NCBI GenBank assembly: GCA_015655415.1
Contig: JAATFB010000055.1
Location: 1-57,113 of the forward strand
Source: Actinomycetales bacterium
GTDB lineage: Bacteria > Actinomycetota > Actinomycetes > Actinomycetales > Microbacteriaceae
DNA length: 57,113 nucleotides
Direction of reading: 5' to 3'
The notes under the pieces were generated by a model, which worked only from the letters and a program-made list of their open reading frames with translations, was not told where the DNA came from and did not search any database. The position numbers and the translations under genes are program-made. Positions 27,631-35,817 of this stretch are shown here, piece by piece. Each line of letters opens with the position of its first letter. Within the stretch, counting starts at the first letter, position 1.

Positions 27631-27960
27631 TCAGCCCTCGCGGATCGTCATCCTGGCGATCTGGTCGCCGTCGACGTCGAAGACGAACCTCGAACGTCCG
27701 TTCGCGTGGTTGGAGCGCCAGTCACCGATCACGGTCACCCGCCCGTGATCGACCTCGACCTCCTCCACCGCGAGTCGCCCCTGCGAGCCGATGAACTCCC
27801 TGTCGCTCCATGCCGCGATCTGCTCGCGCCCGGTGAACGTGCGTCCCCAGTCGTCGACGACCCCGTCGGCGACGAATGCATCGAGGAACGCCTTGCCGTC
27901 CTGGTTGTTCACGTTCACGATGAACGACGCGACGGGTTCCGGAATCGGGGGTGTCGTCAT
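27631..27960 (-). CDS. NTF2-like (SnoaL-type) small protein
   Basis: 109-aa cone-shaped single-domain protein: PEPVASFIVNVNNQDGKAFL, DAFVADGVVDDWGRTFTGRE then QIAAWSDREFIG. These proteins are either small-molecule isomerases/hydrolases or ligand-binding partners. It lies 51 bp downstream of, and on the same strand as, the SDR gene, so the two probably act in the same detoxification or modification step. No catalytic residues can be assigned. Confidence 0.8.
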   Translation of the reverse strand: MTTPPIPEPVASFIVNVNNQDGKAFLDAFVADGVVDDWGRTFTGREQIAAWSDREFIGSQGRLAVEEVEVDHGRVTVIGDWRSNHANGRSRFVFDVDGDQIARMTIREG

Positions 27961-28011
27961 GGTCTTTCCTCCTTATGGTCCCTTATGGTCCCGAGTCATG
28001 GGTGGCGGTCG

Positions 28012-28767
28012 TCACCGAGTCGTGTAGCCGCCGTTGGCGAAGATGGTCTGCCCGGTGATCCACCAGCCCTCCGAGGCGAGGAACCTCACGATCGGCGCGA
28101 TGTCCTCGATCGTGGTCAGCTTTCCGCCCATGGCCTGCGACTTATGGAACTCGACCCGCTCGGGCGTCTCCTGCCCGTGGAAGAATGGTGTGTCCATCGG
28201 GCCCGGCGCCACCGCGGTGACGGAGATCCCCCGACCCGCGAACTCCTTGGCCGCCGCCCGCGTGAAGTGCTCGACCGGGGCCTTCGCACCGGCGTACGTC
28301 GAGTAGCCGTCGGTGAACGCCGCCAGCAGCGACGTGACGATCGTGATGATCTTGCCACCGTCCGCGAGCCGCCGTCCCGCCTCCTGCATGAAGAAGTATG
28401 CGGCCTTGGCGTTGACGTCGAACATCGAGTCGTACTCGGCCTCGGTGGTGTCGACGATCGGCTTGCGCAGCACCTTGCCGACGGTGTTCACTGCCACGTC
28501 GATGCGTCCGACGGCGCTCTCCGCGTCCGCGAACAGCCGGGCGACGTTGGCGGGCACCCTGAGGTCACCTTGCAACAGAGCGCCCGCCGCGCCCGCCGCC
28601 TGCACCGCCGCCAGCGTGCTCTCCGCATCGGCTCGACCGGCCTCGGAGTTGAAGTGGATCACCACGTTGGCCCCGGCCTGGGCCATCTGACGAGCGATCA
28701 GGCCGCCCAGGTTCTTCGCCCCGCCGGCGATCAGAACGTTCTTGCCCCTCAGCGTGTGCTCGGCCAC
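28012..28767 (-). CDS. SDR-family NAD(P)-dependent oxidoreductase
   Basis: Classical short-chain dehydrogenase, 251 aa, GTG start at 28767 with AAGGAG 5 nt upstream. The cofactor loop is LIAGGAKNLGGLIARQ (a variant of TGxxxGxG). The catalytic residues are Ser in IVTSLLAAF and the YAGAK Tyr/Lys pair. The post-active-site loop is VAPGPMDTPFF, and the C-terminus ITGQTIFANGGYTT is intact. The substrate is not evident. It is divergent from a TetR regulator across a 65-bp region with a palindromic operator-like site, suggesting local control. Confidence 0.9.
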   Translation of the reverse strand: MAEHTLRGKNVLIAGGAKNLGGLIARQMAQAGANVVIHFNSEAGRADAESTLAAVQAAGAAGALLQGDLRVPANVARLFADAESAVGRIDVAVNTVGKVLRKPIVDTTEAEYDSMFDVNAKAAYFFMQEAGRRLADGGKIITIVTSLLAAFTDGYSTYAGAKAPVEHFTRAAAKEFAGRGISVTAVAPGPMDTPFFHGQETPERVEFHKSQAMGGKLTTIEDIAPIVRFLASEGWWITGQTIFANGGYTTR

Positions 28768-28818
28768 GACTCTCCTTCATGTTCTGTCGATATGCAAAAC
28801 TATATCTATGCTACACAC

Positions 28819-28832
28819 GTTACTATAGCAAC
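28819..28832. promoter_or_regulatory. Candidate TetR operator between SDR and tetR
   Basis: GTTACTATAGCAAC is a 14-bp near-perfect palindrome (one mismatched pair) around CTATAG. It ends at the base before the TetR start codon. It also provides TATAGT on the minus strand, a candidate -10 for the SDR-NTF2 transcript. Binding here would repress both directions. Confidence 0.5.
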
Positions 28833-29603
28833 ATGTCAGACCACGCGAGCACCGATACACGATCGCGACTGATCGCGGCAGCCGCCGACCTGATCGCCGC
28901 CTCTCCCGGCGAGGACTTCTCGCTGCGGGCCGTGTGCGACGCCGTGGGCGTGCAGATGCCGACGCTGTACCACTTCTTCGGTTCCAAGCAGGGCCTCATC
29001 GACGCCGTCGTCGAGCGGGGATTCGACCTGTATCTAGGCGAGAAGGCCGCCCTGGAGACCTCAGGAGACCCGATCCAGGACATCAGGGCCGGCTGGGACG
29101 CGCACGTCGCGTTCGGGCTCGCCAACCCGGGCTTCTACACCCTCATGTACGGCAAGGTGCAGCCCGGCCACGCCCCGACGGCTCAGGATCGCGCAAGCGA
29201 CATCCTGCACACGCTCACGACACGGGCTGCCGAGCAGGACCGTCTCGTCGTCTCGCCCGAACAGGCCGCCGCGCACATCCTCGCAACCAACGTGGGAGTC
29301 ACACTGCACCAGATCATCCGCGCCGAGCCCGACCCCACGCTGTCAACTGCCGTGCGCGAGGGAGCGATCGCGGCCATCACGGGCACCACCGGACCCATCG
29401 ACGCACTGGGCGCCGCCATCGAGGTGGTCGCAGCGCATCCCGACATCCTGGGCCGCACGGAGAGCCGGCTTGTGGTCGAATGGCTCCGGCGCGAGGCCAC
29501 CGAGCTGAAGCGCGCCGCCGGGCACCCGGCCCCGGAGCGCGTGCCCCTGGCGACGGAGCCCGACACTCCCGCTCGCCCGCCCCGCCCGCACCCGATGCGA
29601 TGA
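28833..29603 (+). CDS. TetR-family transcriptional regulator of the SDR cassette
   Basis: 256 aa. Its helix-turn-helix runs TRSRLIAAAADLIAASPGED, FSLRAVCDAVGVQMPTLYHF and FGSKQGLIDAV. The C-terminal domain (GFYTLMYGKVQPGHAPTAQD) resembles the TetR subgroup with a WHG-like effector fold. The start is the ATG at 28833; upstream in-frame sequence is AT-rich promoter DNA. Divergent orientation and the palindrome at 28819-28832 make the SDR and NTF2-like genes its likely targets. The C-terminus is Pro/Arg-rich. Confidence 0.9.
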   Translation: MSDHASTDTRSRLIAAAADLIAASPGEDFSLRAVCDAVGVQMPTLYHFFGSKQGLIDAVVERGFDLYLGEKAALETSGDPIQDIRAGWDAHVAFGLANPGFYTLMYGKVQPGHAPTAQDRASDILHTLTTRAAEQDRLVVSPEQAAAHILATNVGVTLHQIIRAEPDPTLSTAVREGAIAAITGTTGPIDALGAAIEVVAAHPDILGRTESRLVVEWLRREATELKRAAGHPAPERVPLATEPDTPARPPRPHPMR

Positions 29604-30068
29604 CCGCCGCGGCGAACGGACGGATCGCGGCGAACCTTCTCGAATCCGCGGACCTCACGGACGCGTCGCTCTAGAAAAGTCGGCACACCGTGCGCTCGGT
29701 CGACATTGACCGCAGCGGGTCCCCCGTGCTGCTCGGCTTCAACACGTACCGGGGCGACGCCTACCGCTTCGAAGCGGACCTGTACCGGGCCGAGTGAGGC
29801 CAGAACCGCGGCAATCGACGCAGCCGAATGGGGTGGTCACCATCGAGCCGCACCCGGCAGAGGCCGAGGCCTCCGGCTGGATGCTGCCGGCGGGCGAAGC
29901 ATGAACCGGACCCGTGGTGGGCGGGCCATGCCCGACCCGCACCGGACGACCGCCGCTCCCGTCGCCGGGCCCCTGGAGGTCGAGGATGTCCTGGCATCCG
30001 CCGGGATCATGGACGGCCCATGGCGGCGGGTGCACCCGACATGCGCCGGGCCGCGAGCTCTCCTCGCA
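29604..30068. pseudogene. Intergenic stretch with probable decayed coding remnants
   Basis: About 465 bp with no intact gene. Several short frames with coding-like composition are broken by stops. One (29675-29797) is GSPVLLGFNTYRGDAYRFEA followed by DLYRAE and a stop. Another (about 29833-29902) reads VVTIEPHPAEAEASGWMLPA then GEA and a stop. A third (from 29901) reads TTAAPVAGPLEVEDVLASAG. These look like pieces of one or more lost genes between the TetR cassette and the alpha-galactoside locus. I cannot name the parent families. Confidence 0.35.
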
Positions 30069-30956
30069 CTACTTGAGACCGCTTTCGGCGATGCCCTGGA
30101 CGAACTGGCGCTGGAATATGAGGAAGACGATGATCACGGGGATCATCGACAGAAGTGTGATCGCCATGATCTGATCCCACGGGTGCGAGTAGGCGCCGTT
30201 CAGCGAGTTCAGGCCGACCGGCATCGTGAACTTGTTCGCCGTCTGCAATGCGACCAGCGGCCAGATGAAGTCGTTCCATCGCCAGACGAACGTGAGGATG
30301 GTCAGCACCGCGATCATCGGGCCGCTCATCGGAAGCACGACGCGGAGGAAGATCCGCAGCTCACCGGCCCCGTCCACACGTGCCGCTTCGATGAGCTCAT
30401 CCGGAATCGCCATCAGGAACTGCCGGGCCATGAAGATGCAGATCCCCTGCGCGGCGCTCGGCAGGATCACCGACCAGTACGAGTTCACGAGGCCGAGCTT
30501 CGAGACGATGACGAACTCCGGCACGACGATGACCTGGATGGGAACCATGATCGTGACCAGCATCAGGGCGAAGATCGCATCGCGGCCGCGGAAACGGTAC
30601 TTTGCGAACGCGTAGCCCGCGAGGAGGCTGATGGCCACCGACAGGACGACGCTCGCCACCGAGGTGATGGTGGAGTTCAGCATCCATGTGGCGATGGGCT
30701 GACTCTGGAAGACCCTGGCGAAGACCCCGAGGTCGACTCGGGACGGCCAGAGAGCGAAACCGGAGCCCTGGGCGAGCCCACCAGGGCTGATGGCCGTGAC
30801 GAACACCCAGTACACGGGAAAGAACATGACGAGGGCGCCCGCGACCAGAACGGCCCACACGATCCAGCGCCCGAACGTGCGGGAGAACGGTGGCGTCTTC
30901 CGCGCGGCGTCGCGGATCGCCAGGCCGGATCGCTTGTCTGCGCCTAAGGCCGTCAT
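30069..30956 (-). CDS. Carbohydrate ABC transporter permease (MalG type), alpha-galactoside locus
   Basis: 295-aa CUT1 permease from the ATG at 30956 (MTALGADKRSG), in an ATGA overlap with the partner permease. First span WIVWAVLVAGALVMFFPVYW. The periplasmic segment SPGGLAQGSGFALWPSRVDL is typical of this class. The EAA loop is ELIEAARVDGAGELRIFLRV then VLPMSGPM. The C-terminal FQRQFVQGIAESGLK is a canonical MalG-type ending. The frame continues open upstream to 31796 as a shadow of the partner gene. Last gene of the locus. Confidence 0.92.
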   Translation of the reverse strand: MTALGADKRSGLAIRDAARKTPPFSRTFGRWIVWAVLVAGALVMFFPVYWVFVTAISPGGLAQGSGFALWPSRVDLGVFARVFQSQPIATWMLNSTITSVASVVLSVAISLLAGYAFAKYRFRGRDAIFALMLVTIMVPIQVIVVPEFVIVSKLGLVNSYWSVILPSAAQGICIFMARQFLMAIPDELIEAARVDGAGELRIFLRVVLPMSGPMIAVLTILTFVWRWNDFIWPLVALQTANKFTMPVGLNSLNGAYSHPWDQIMAITLLSMIPVIIVFLIFQRQFVQGIAESGLK

Positions 30957-31930
30957 GCCAGCTCCTCCGACTTGCGGGCGAGCCGGCTTCGGATCACGGT
31001 CAGGGCCAACAGCACGACGACCAGGAAGACGCCGACGGCGGAGGCATAACCCATTTTCCCGTCCGTGAACGCGGATCGGAAGATGTATTGCACCAGCACG
31101 GTGGTCGAGAAACCGGGGCCGCCGCCGGTCATCACGTAGATGACGTCGAAGGCCTGCAACGAGAAGACGATGTTGAGCACCATGAGCAGGTAGGTGGTCG
31201 GGTTGAGCAGTGGCCATGTGATCGAGGAGAATCGACGCCACGCTCCTGCGCCGTCGATCTCGGCGGCCTCGAGCAGCGAGGGGTTTATGCCCTGGAGCGC
31301 GGCGAGATAGGTGACCATGCAGAAGCCGATGCGCCCCCAGACGACCGCGAGGATGACGGTGAGCATCGCCCAGCTCGGCGAGCTCAACCACTCGATCCGC
31401 GGAAGGCCGATGCTTTGCAGAAAGGCGTCGACGATCCCGTTGTCGCTGTTGAACATCCACACCATGACTAGCGAGACGGCGACACCGGAGACGACCATCG
31501 GCAGGAAGTACAGGCTGCGGATGAGGCCACGTCCTGGCAGCCTGCGGTTGAGCATCACGGCGAGCAGCAGGCCGATTGCGGCGCTTGTCGGCACCGTGCC
31601 GAGCGTGAAGACGACGGTGTTCCAGACGCTGGTCCAGAACAGGGGCGTCGTCAGCATCGTCTGGTAGTTCTGCAACCCCACCCAGGTTCCGCCACCGAAG
31701 ACCTGGACGTCTTGGAAGCTCAGCACCACGGCGACCGCTATGGGGGCGAACGCGAAGACGGCGAAGAGGACGAGACTGGGGCTGATGAACGCCCACGGCG
31801 CGAACGACGCCTCTCGACGCGATCGTGCTTCACGGCGGGGCCGAGCACCTCTCTTGGCCGGCCCGCCTGCTCTGCCGCCCCTGGGCGTCGCCGTTCTGCG
31901 ACCGGCGACCGGCGAGACCATCTCGGTCAT
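30953..31930 (-). CDS. Carbohydrate ABC transporter permease (MalF/UgpA type), alpha-galactoside locus
   Basis: 325-aa partner permease; the start ATG at 31930 overlaps the binding-protein stop (ATGA). A 40-residue basic N-terminus (RRTATPRGGRAGGPAKRGAR) precedes the first span WAFISPSLVLFAVFAFAPIA. The UgpA-like TWVGLQNYQTMLTTPLFWTS, coupling loop SLLEAAEIDGAGAWRRFSSI and the late GGGPGFSTTVLVQYIF are present. It pairs with the 30069-30956 product; no ATPase is encoded nearby. Confidence 0.92.
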   Translation of the reverse strand: MTEMVSPVAGRRTATPRGGRAGGPAKRGARPRREARSRREASFAPWAFISPSLVLFAVFAFAPIAVAVVLSFQDVQVFGGGTWVGLQNYQTMLTTPLFWTSVWNTVVFTLGTVPTSAAIGLLLAVMLNRRLPGRGLIRSLYFLPMVVSGVAVSLVMVWMFNSDNGIVDAFLQSIGLPRIEWLSSPSWAMLTVILAVVWGRIGFCMVTYLAALQGINPSLLEAAEIDGAGAWRRFSSITWPLLNPTTYLLMVLNIVFSLQAFDVIYVMTGGGPGFSTTVLVQYIFRSAFTDGKMGYASAVGVFLVVVLLALTVIRSRLARKSEELA

Positions 31931-33279
31931 GACCCGGCGCCCTTGATCCCGTCGGCGATGTTGGCGGCTGTGGCCTTGGGAGTCTGGCTTCCGATGAAGC
32001 AGAGGTCGAGCTGATCCGCGAGCACCTGGTTGATCGCCGCAAAGTCCGGCAACGTCTCCACCTTGGCCATCGCCGCGGGGACCGTCGCGGCCTGCTTGCT
32101 GAAGACCGCCATCTGCTCCTTCTGGGATGAGAAGTCGAGCTGCTCCTTCATCAGGGATGTCCGCACCGGCAGGAAGAGGTCCTTCTCGCAGAAGTACCGC
32201 ATGTTCTTCTCGTTGCAGACGAACTGGATGAAGTCGGCCGCGACGGCCGGGTTCTTCGACGTCTTCGACACGGAGAGCAGGTTGCCGCCGAGGTCGGACG
32301 CGGCCGACTTGTCCCTCGGCATGTACGTGATGTCCCATTTCTCCTGCGGCAGGGCCTTGGCGATGTCGCCCATGATCCAGTCGCCCCACAGCATGAGACC
32401 GACCTGTCCGCTCGTGAACAGGTTCTCGACCGCCGCGGTCGTCGATCCTTTGATCGTGTTCGACTTGGGGATGAGGCCCTCGTTGTAGAGCCGCTGGAAC
32501 CACGCGATGGCCTCGATGCCCGCAGCGTTGTTGATCGCCGGCGTCTTGCCGTCGTCCTCCATCAGCTTCCCACCGTGCATGTAGAGAAACGGAAGCCATC
32601 GATAGGCCGTGTTCACGCCCTCGAAGCCGTACGCGACGCCGGCCTTGCCCGTCGCCTTCTTGACCTCGCGTGCCAGCGACACGAACTCATCCCAGTTCCA
32701 GGCGTGATCGAGGTCGGCCGGGGGCTTCGCGCCGATCTGCTGCATGATCGACGTGCTGTAGTACGTGCCGAAGGTGTCGGTGTGCTGCGGAATCCCGTGC
32801 ACCTTGCCGTCGAACTGCGCGGCCTTCCAGAAGGTCTCGCCGAACCCGTTCCCGTAGTCCTTTCGGAGGTAGGGGTCGAGCGCTATGAAGCCGCCGTTCT
32901 TCGCCCAGCGACCGATCTGCTGCCAGGTGTTCCGGATGATGTCCGGCGCATTCCCGCCCGCCAGCTGAGTGCTCAGGTACTGGTTGAAGTCGCCGTTGGG
33001 CGTCACCTGAACCTTGATGTTGACCCCGGGGTGGGCCTTCTTGTACTCGGCCGCGAACTTTCGATAGGTGACGAGGTCCGCCGCGATGTTCCACGTCGTC
33101 AGCACGAGGTCCGCCTTCGCGTCCGGCCCGACGGAGCTGCTCGCCCTGGGTGCGCCGTCGGCGGTGCACCCAGCGAGAACGGGAGCGAGCGCCAGCGTGC
33201 CCGCGGCCGCCGCTGCGTATCTCAGGACGGCGCGCCGCGATGGCTGACTCCCGCCGGTGGACGAAAACAGGGAAGACAT
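31927..33279 (-). CDS. Sugar-binding protein with Tat-like lipoprotein signal, alpha-galactoside locus
   Basis: Family 1 solute-binding protein, 450 aa, starting at the ATG at 33279, which has AAGGAG 5 nt upstream (better than the ATG at 33297). The signal peptide has a twin-arginine stretch (SQPSRRAVLRYAAAAAGTLA) followed by a lipobox (LAGCTADG). It may therefore be exported folded by Tat and then lipidated. The mature part includes LVLTTWNIAADLVTYRKFAA, GNAPDIIRNTWQQIGRWAKN and LMLWGDWIMGDIAKALPQEK. It lies between the GH4 gene and the permeases, so an alpha-galactoside such as melibiose or raffinose is the probable ligand. Confidence 0.9.
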   Translation of the reverse strand: MSSLFSSTGGSQPSRRAVLRYAAAAAGTLALAPVLAGCTADGAPRASSSVGPDAKADLVLTTWNIAADLVTYRKFAAEYKKAHPGVNIKVQVTPNGDFNQYLSTQLAGGNAPDIIRNTWQQIGRWAKNGGFIALDPYLRKDYGNGFGETFWKAAQFDGKVHGIPQHTDTFGTYYSTSIMQQIGAKPPADLDHAWNWDEFVSLAREVKKATGKAGVAYGFEGVNTAYRWLPFLYMHGGKLMEDDGKTPAINNAAGIEAIAWFQRLYNEGLIPKSNTIKGSTTAAVENLFTSGQVGLMLWGDWIMGDIAKALPQEKWDITYMPRDKSAASDLGGNLLSVSKTSKNPAVAADFIQFVCNEKNMRYFCEKDLFLPVRTSLMKEQLDFSSQKEQMAVFSKQAATVPAAMAKVETLPDFAAINQVLADQLDLCFIGSQTPKATAANIADGIKGAGS

Positions 33280-33357
33280 ACAAACTCCTTCGTTCATAAG
33301 GTCGTGCCCGGCGCTGCCGAGCTCACGTGGTGCCACGGACTCGCGATGTGACGCCGA

Positions 33358-34752
33358 TCAGGAGGCCGGAGTGCCCCCGACATCGCCATAACGCCGAAGC
33401 GCAGCGGGAAGCAACGGTGCGTGCGCGTCGAACAGCTCGTCGGTCATCGCATGGATCTCGTCCAGCGTGAGAAGCGCGGCGGTCAGAGGGTCGAGCGCGA
33501 CCGCCTGGTAGACGTTCTCGCGGTCGCCGGTCAACGCGGCGCGGACCGCGAGCTCCTGCACACCGATGTTCGTGCGGTTGAGCGCTGCCAGCTGGACCGG
33601 GAGTTCTCCCACCGAGGTGGGCTGCACACCGTTGCGATCCACCAGGCACGGAACCTCGACGCACGCGTCCGCCGGCAGATTGGTGATCAGCGACGTGTTC
33701 GGGACGTTGCCGTAGACGACGCTCGGAGCACCCGTGGCGAGCGAGTTGACGATCGTCGCGCCGTACTCGACCGATGGAGCGAGCTCGTTCTCGAGCCTCT
33801 CCAGCTGTTGGTCGATGTCGCCCTGCTCGTCATGCGATGAGCAGATCTCGAAGTAGTCCCAGCGCTCCGGGATGAACTCCGCGGTCAGCTGCGGGTTCTT
33901 CCGAAAGTACGGCAGATACTCGGACGCATGATGGCTGGACTCAGTCTGGAAGTATCCGAAGGTCTCCATGATCGCGGTGCGGACCTGCTCGTTTCCTCCT
34001 TCATAGTTGCTCGCGTCCGCGGCCGCCTCACTGTGGTCGCCCTCGTCGGAGAGGAGACCACGCGCCCCACGGCCGCGCTGATGAAGCGCATGCATGGTCT
34101 CGCGCAGACGGGGATAGAGATCCTCTCCGTTGTGCTCGAACTTGAGGATCCAGGCCTGATGGTTGATGCCGGCCGACACGAAGTTGACCTCGTCGTAGGG
34201 AATGCCGAGGGTGCGCGCGAGCATCCGGGTGGTGCCCTGCACGCTGTGACAGAGTCCCACCGTCTTCAACCCTCGGGCGTTGAGGAACCCGGTGGCCATG
34301 GCCATCGGATTGGCGTAGTTGATGAATTGAGCGTCAGGGCACAGTTCCAGTGCGTCGGCCACGATGGCGTCGTAGGCACCGACCGATCGAAGGAATCGGA
34401 AGACGCCGCCCGGTCCGATCGTGTCGCCGACCGTCTGGTCCACCCCGTACCGGCGGGGTATCTCCACGTCGTGACGGTAGGACTCGATGCCACCCACCTG
34501 GAACGTGATGATCACGACGTCAGCGTCACGGAGCGCTTCGCGCCGATCCGTCGTGTCGACGATGTCAGTGTCGAAGCCGTGATGCGAGGCGAGCTCACGG
34601 GCCGCGCGCGCCGTCCGCGCCACTCGATCCGGGTCGATGTCCATCAGGCACAGCTGACTCGACCGAAGTGCAGGGAAGCTCAGGAAATCACCGATGAGTC
34701 GAAAGGGAAAGACGAAGCCACCGGCGCCGATGATGGTGATCTTTAAGGGCAT
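33358..34752 (-). CDS. melA: GH4 alpha-galactosidase (MelA-like)
   Basis: NAD- and Mn-dependent glycosidase, 464 aa, cytosolic. The start is taken at MPLKITIIGAGGFVFPF (ATG at 34752); an in-frame ATG 12 bases earlier is possible. The Rossmann region is followed by DADVVIITFQVGGIESYRHD. The metal-binding GLCHSVQGT has C168-H169-S170, the alpha-galactosidase-type CHS motif, rather than the CNVP of 6-phospho-alpha-glucosidases or the CN(E/I)P of beta forms. INHQAW carries N197/H198. The C-terminal half (FEICSSHDEQGDIDQQLERL) is intact. It heads the transport operon and is divergent from an AraC activator, as in melibiose operons. Alternatives within GH4, such as alpha-glucosidase or glucuronidase, are less likely. 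Confidence 0.82.
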   Translation of the reverse strand: MPLKITIIGAGGFVFPFRLIGDFLSFPALRSSQLCLMDIDPDRVARTARAARELASHHGFDTDIVDTTDRREALRDADVVIITFQVGGIESYRHDVEIPRRYGVDQTVGDTIGPGGVFRFLRSVGAYDAIVADALELCPDAQFINYANPMAMATGFLNARGLKTVGLCHSVQGTTRMLARTLGIPYDEVNFVSAGINHQAWILKFEHNGEDLYPRLRETMHALHQRGRGARGLLSDEGDHSEAAADASNYEGGNEQVRTAIMETFGYFQTESSHHASEYLPYFRKNPQLTAEFIPERWDYFEICSSHDEQGDIDQQLERLENELAPSVEYGATIVNSLATGAPSVVYGNVPNTSLITNLPADACVEVPCLVDRNGVQPTSVGELPVQLAALNRTNIGVQELAVRAALTGDRENVYQAVALDPLTAALLTLDEIHAMTDELFDAHAPLLPAALRRYGDVGGTPAS

Positions 34753-34835
34753 GAACGCCAGCATATGAAGCGTTTATCGGTAATTCTTCCGCGTCGAAAG
34801 GAAGAGTTTCCAGAATATTCAGATCCGGGGAGCCT

Positions 34836-35717
34836 ATGCTTGAGCCGATGGATCAGCTGTTGCCGCAATCCGAGTCGGAGCCCGGCGTCGTCGTCGACGG
34901 CCCCGCCATCTGGGTTCGTCGCGGGCCAGCCCCCCAGATGGAGAAGTCCCACCGGCACGACGATCTCGAGTTGAACTACGTGGTTCGCGGGCGCCTCGAC
35001 TACCTGTTCGGTGGGAGTCCGTTGCGGGTCTCGGCCGGCCAGATCGCGATCTTCTGGGGCGCGACGCCGCACCGGCTCATCGACCACCATCCACGGGAGG
35101 ACGGCGACAACTGCTGGGTGCACATCCCGCTGACAACGGTCTTCAACTGGGCCCTTCCGGACGCGCAGCTGAATGACCTGCTCACCACTCGTCCGATCGT
35201 CCTTCCTGCGGAAGCCGCGGGCAGAGATGTCGAGCCGATGTTCACGTCGTGGCTCGACGACCTGGACGGAGGCGACACCGAGCAGTTCGCGCTGCTGGAG
35301 ATCCAGGCGCTCGTCGGGCGCCTGCTGCTCTATCACGCCGTGCACGGCGACGACGACAGCGACCTGCATGCGCACGCCACGCGGCTGCACAGCAACGGCA
35401 TGCGACATGTCGCCGAGATGGCCCGGTTCACCGTCGCGAACTTTCGATCGCAGATCTCGACCACCGACATCGCGGAAGCCACTCACCTGAATCCCAACTA
35501 CGCGATGACACTGTTCCGCGAGACGGTCGGAACCACCCTGGGCAGCTACCTGATCCGTTGCCGCCTCGCCGAGGCTCAGCGACTTCTGCTGACCACCACC
35601 CTCACGACCTCGGAAGTGGCGCATGCCGCCGGGTTCGGATCACAGAGCAGCTTCTATGCTCATTTCACGCGAACGTGTGGCCTCTCGCCCTGTGCCTATC
35701 GGAGAAGCGTGCGCTGA
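34836..35717 (+). CDS. AraC-family transcriptional regulator (MelR-like)
   Basis: 293 aa: an N-terminal cupin sugar-sensing domain (HRHDDLELNYVVRGRLDYLF, GQIAIFWGATPHRLID) and a C-terminal double helix-turn-helix (TTDIAEATHLNPNYAMTLFR, LTTSEVAHAAGFGSQSSFYA, HFTRTCGLSPCAYRRS). The start ATG at 34836 follows GGGGAG with a short spacer. It is divergent from the GH4 gene across 83 bp and is therefore the likely activator of the alpha-galactoside operon. The gap contains TCTTCC (34785-34790) / GGAAGA (34800-34805) as a possible binding element. Confidence 0.9.
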   Translation: MLEPMDQLLPQSESEPGVVVDGPAIWVRRGPAPQMEKSHRHDDLELNYVVRGRLDYLFGGSPLRVSAGQIAIFWGATPHRLIDHHPREDGDNCWVHIPLTTVFNWALPDAQLNDLLTTRPIVLPAEAAGRDVEPMFTSWLDDLDGGDTEQFALLEIQALVGRLLLYHAVHGDDDSDLHAHATRLHSNGMRHVAEMARFTVANFRSQISTTDIAEATHLNPNYAMTLFRETVGTTLGSYLIRCRLAEAQRLLLTTTLTTSEVAHAAGFGSQSSFYAHFTRTCGLSPCAYRRSVR

Positions 35718-35817
35718 CGAATCGCACGTCACGGGGACGCCGGCAGCACCTACTCAGCCGAGGACGTCTCGACATCAGGTACCCTCGGGCACCCCGCCGA
35801 CCGGCACCTCGTGGGCG

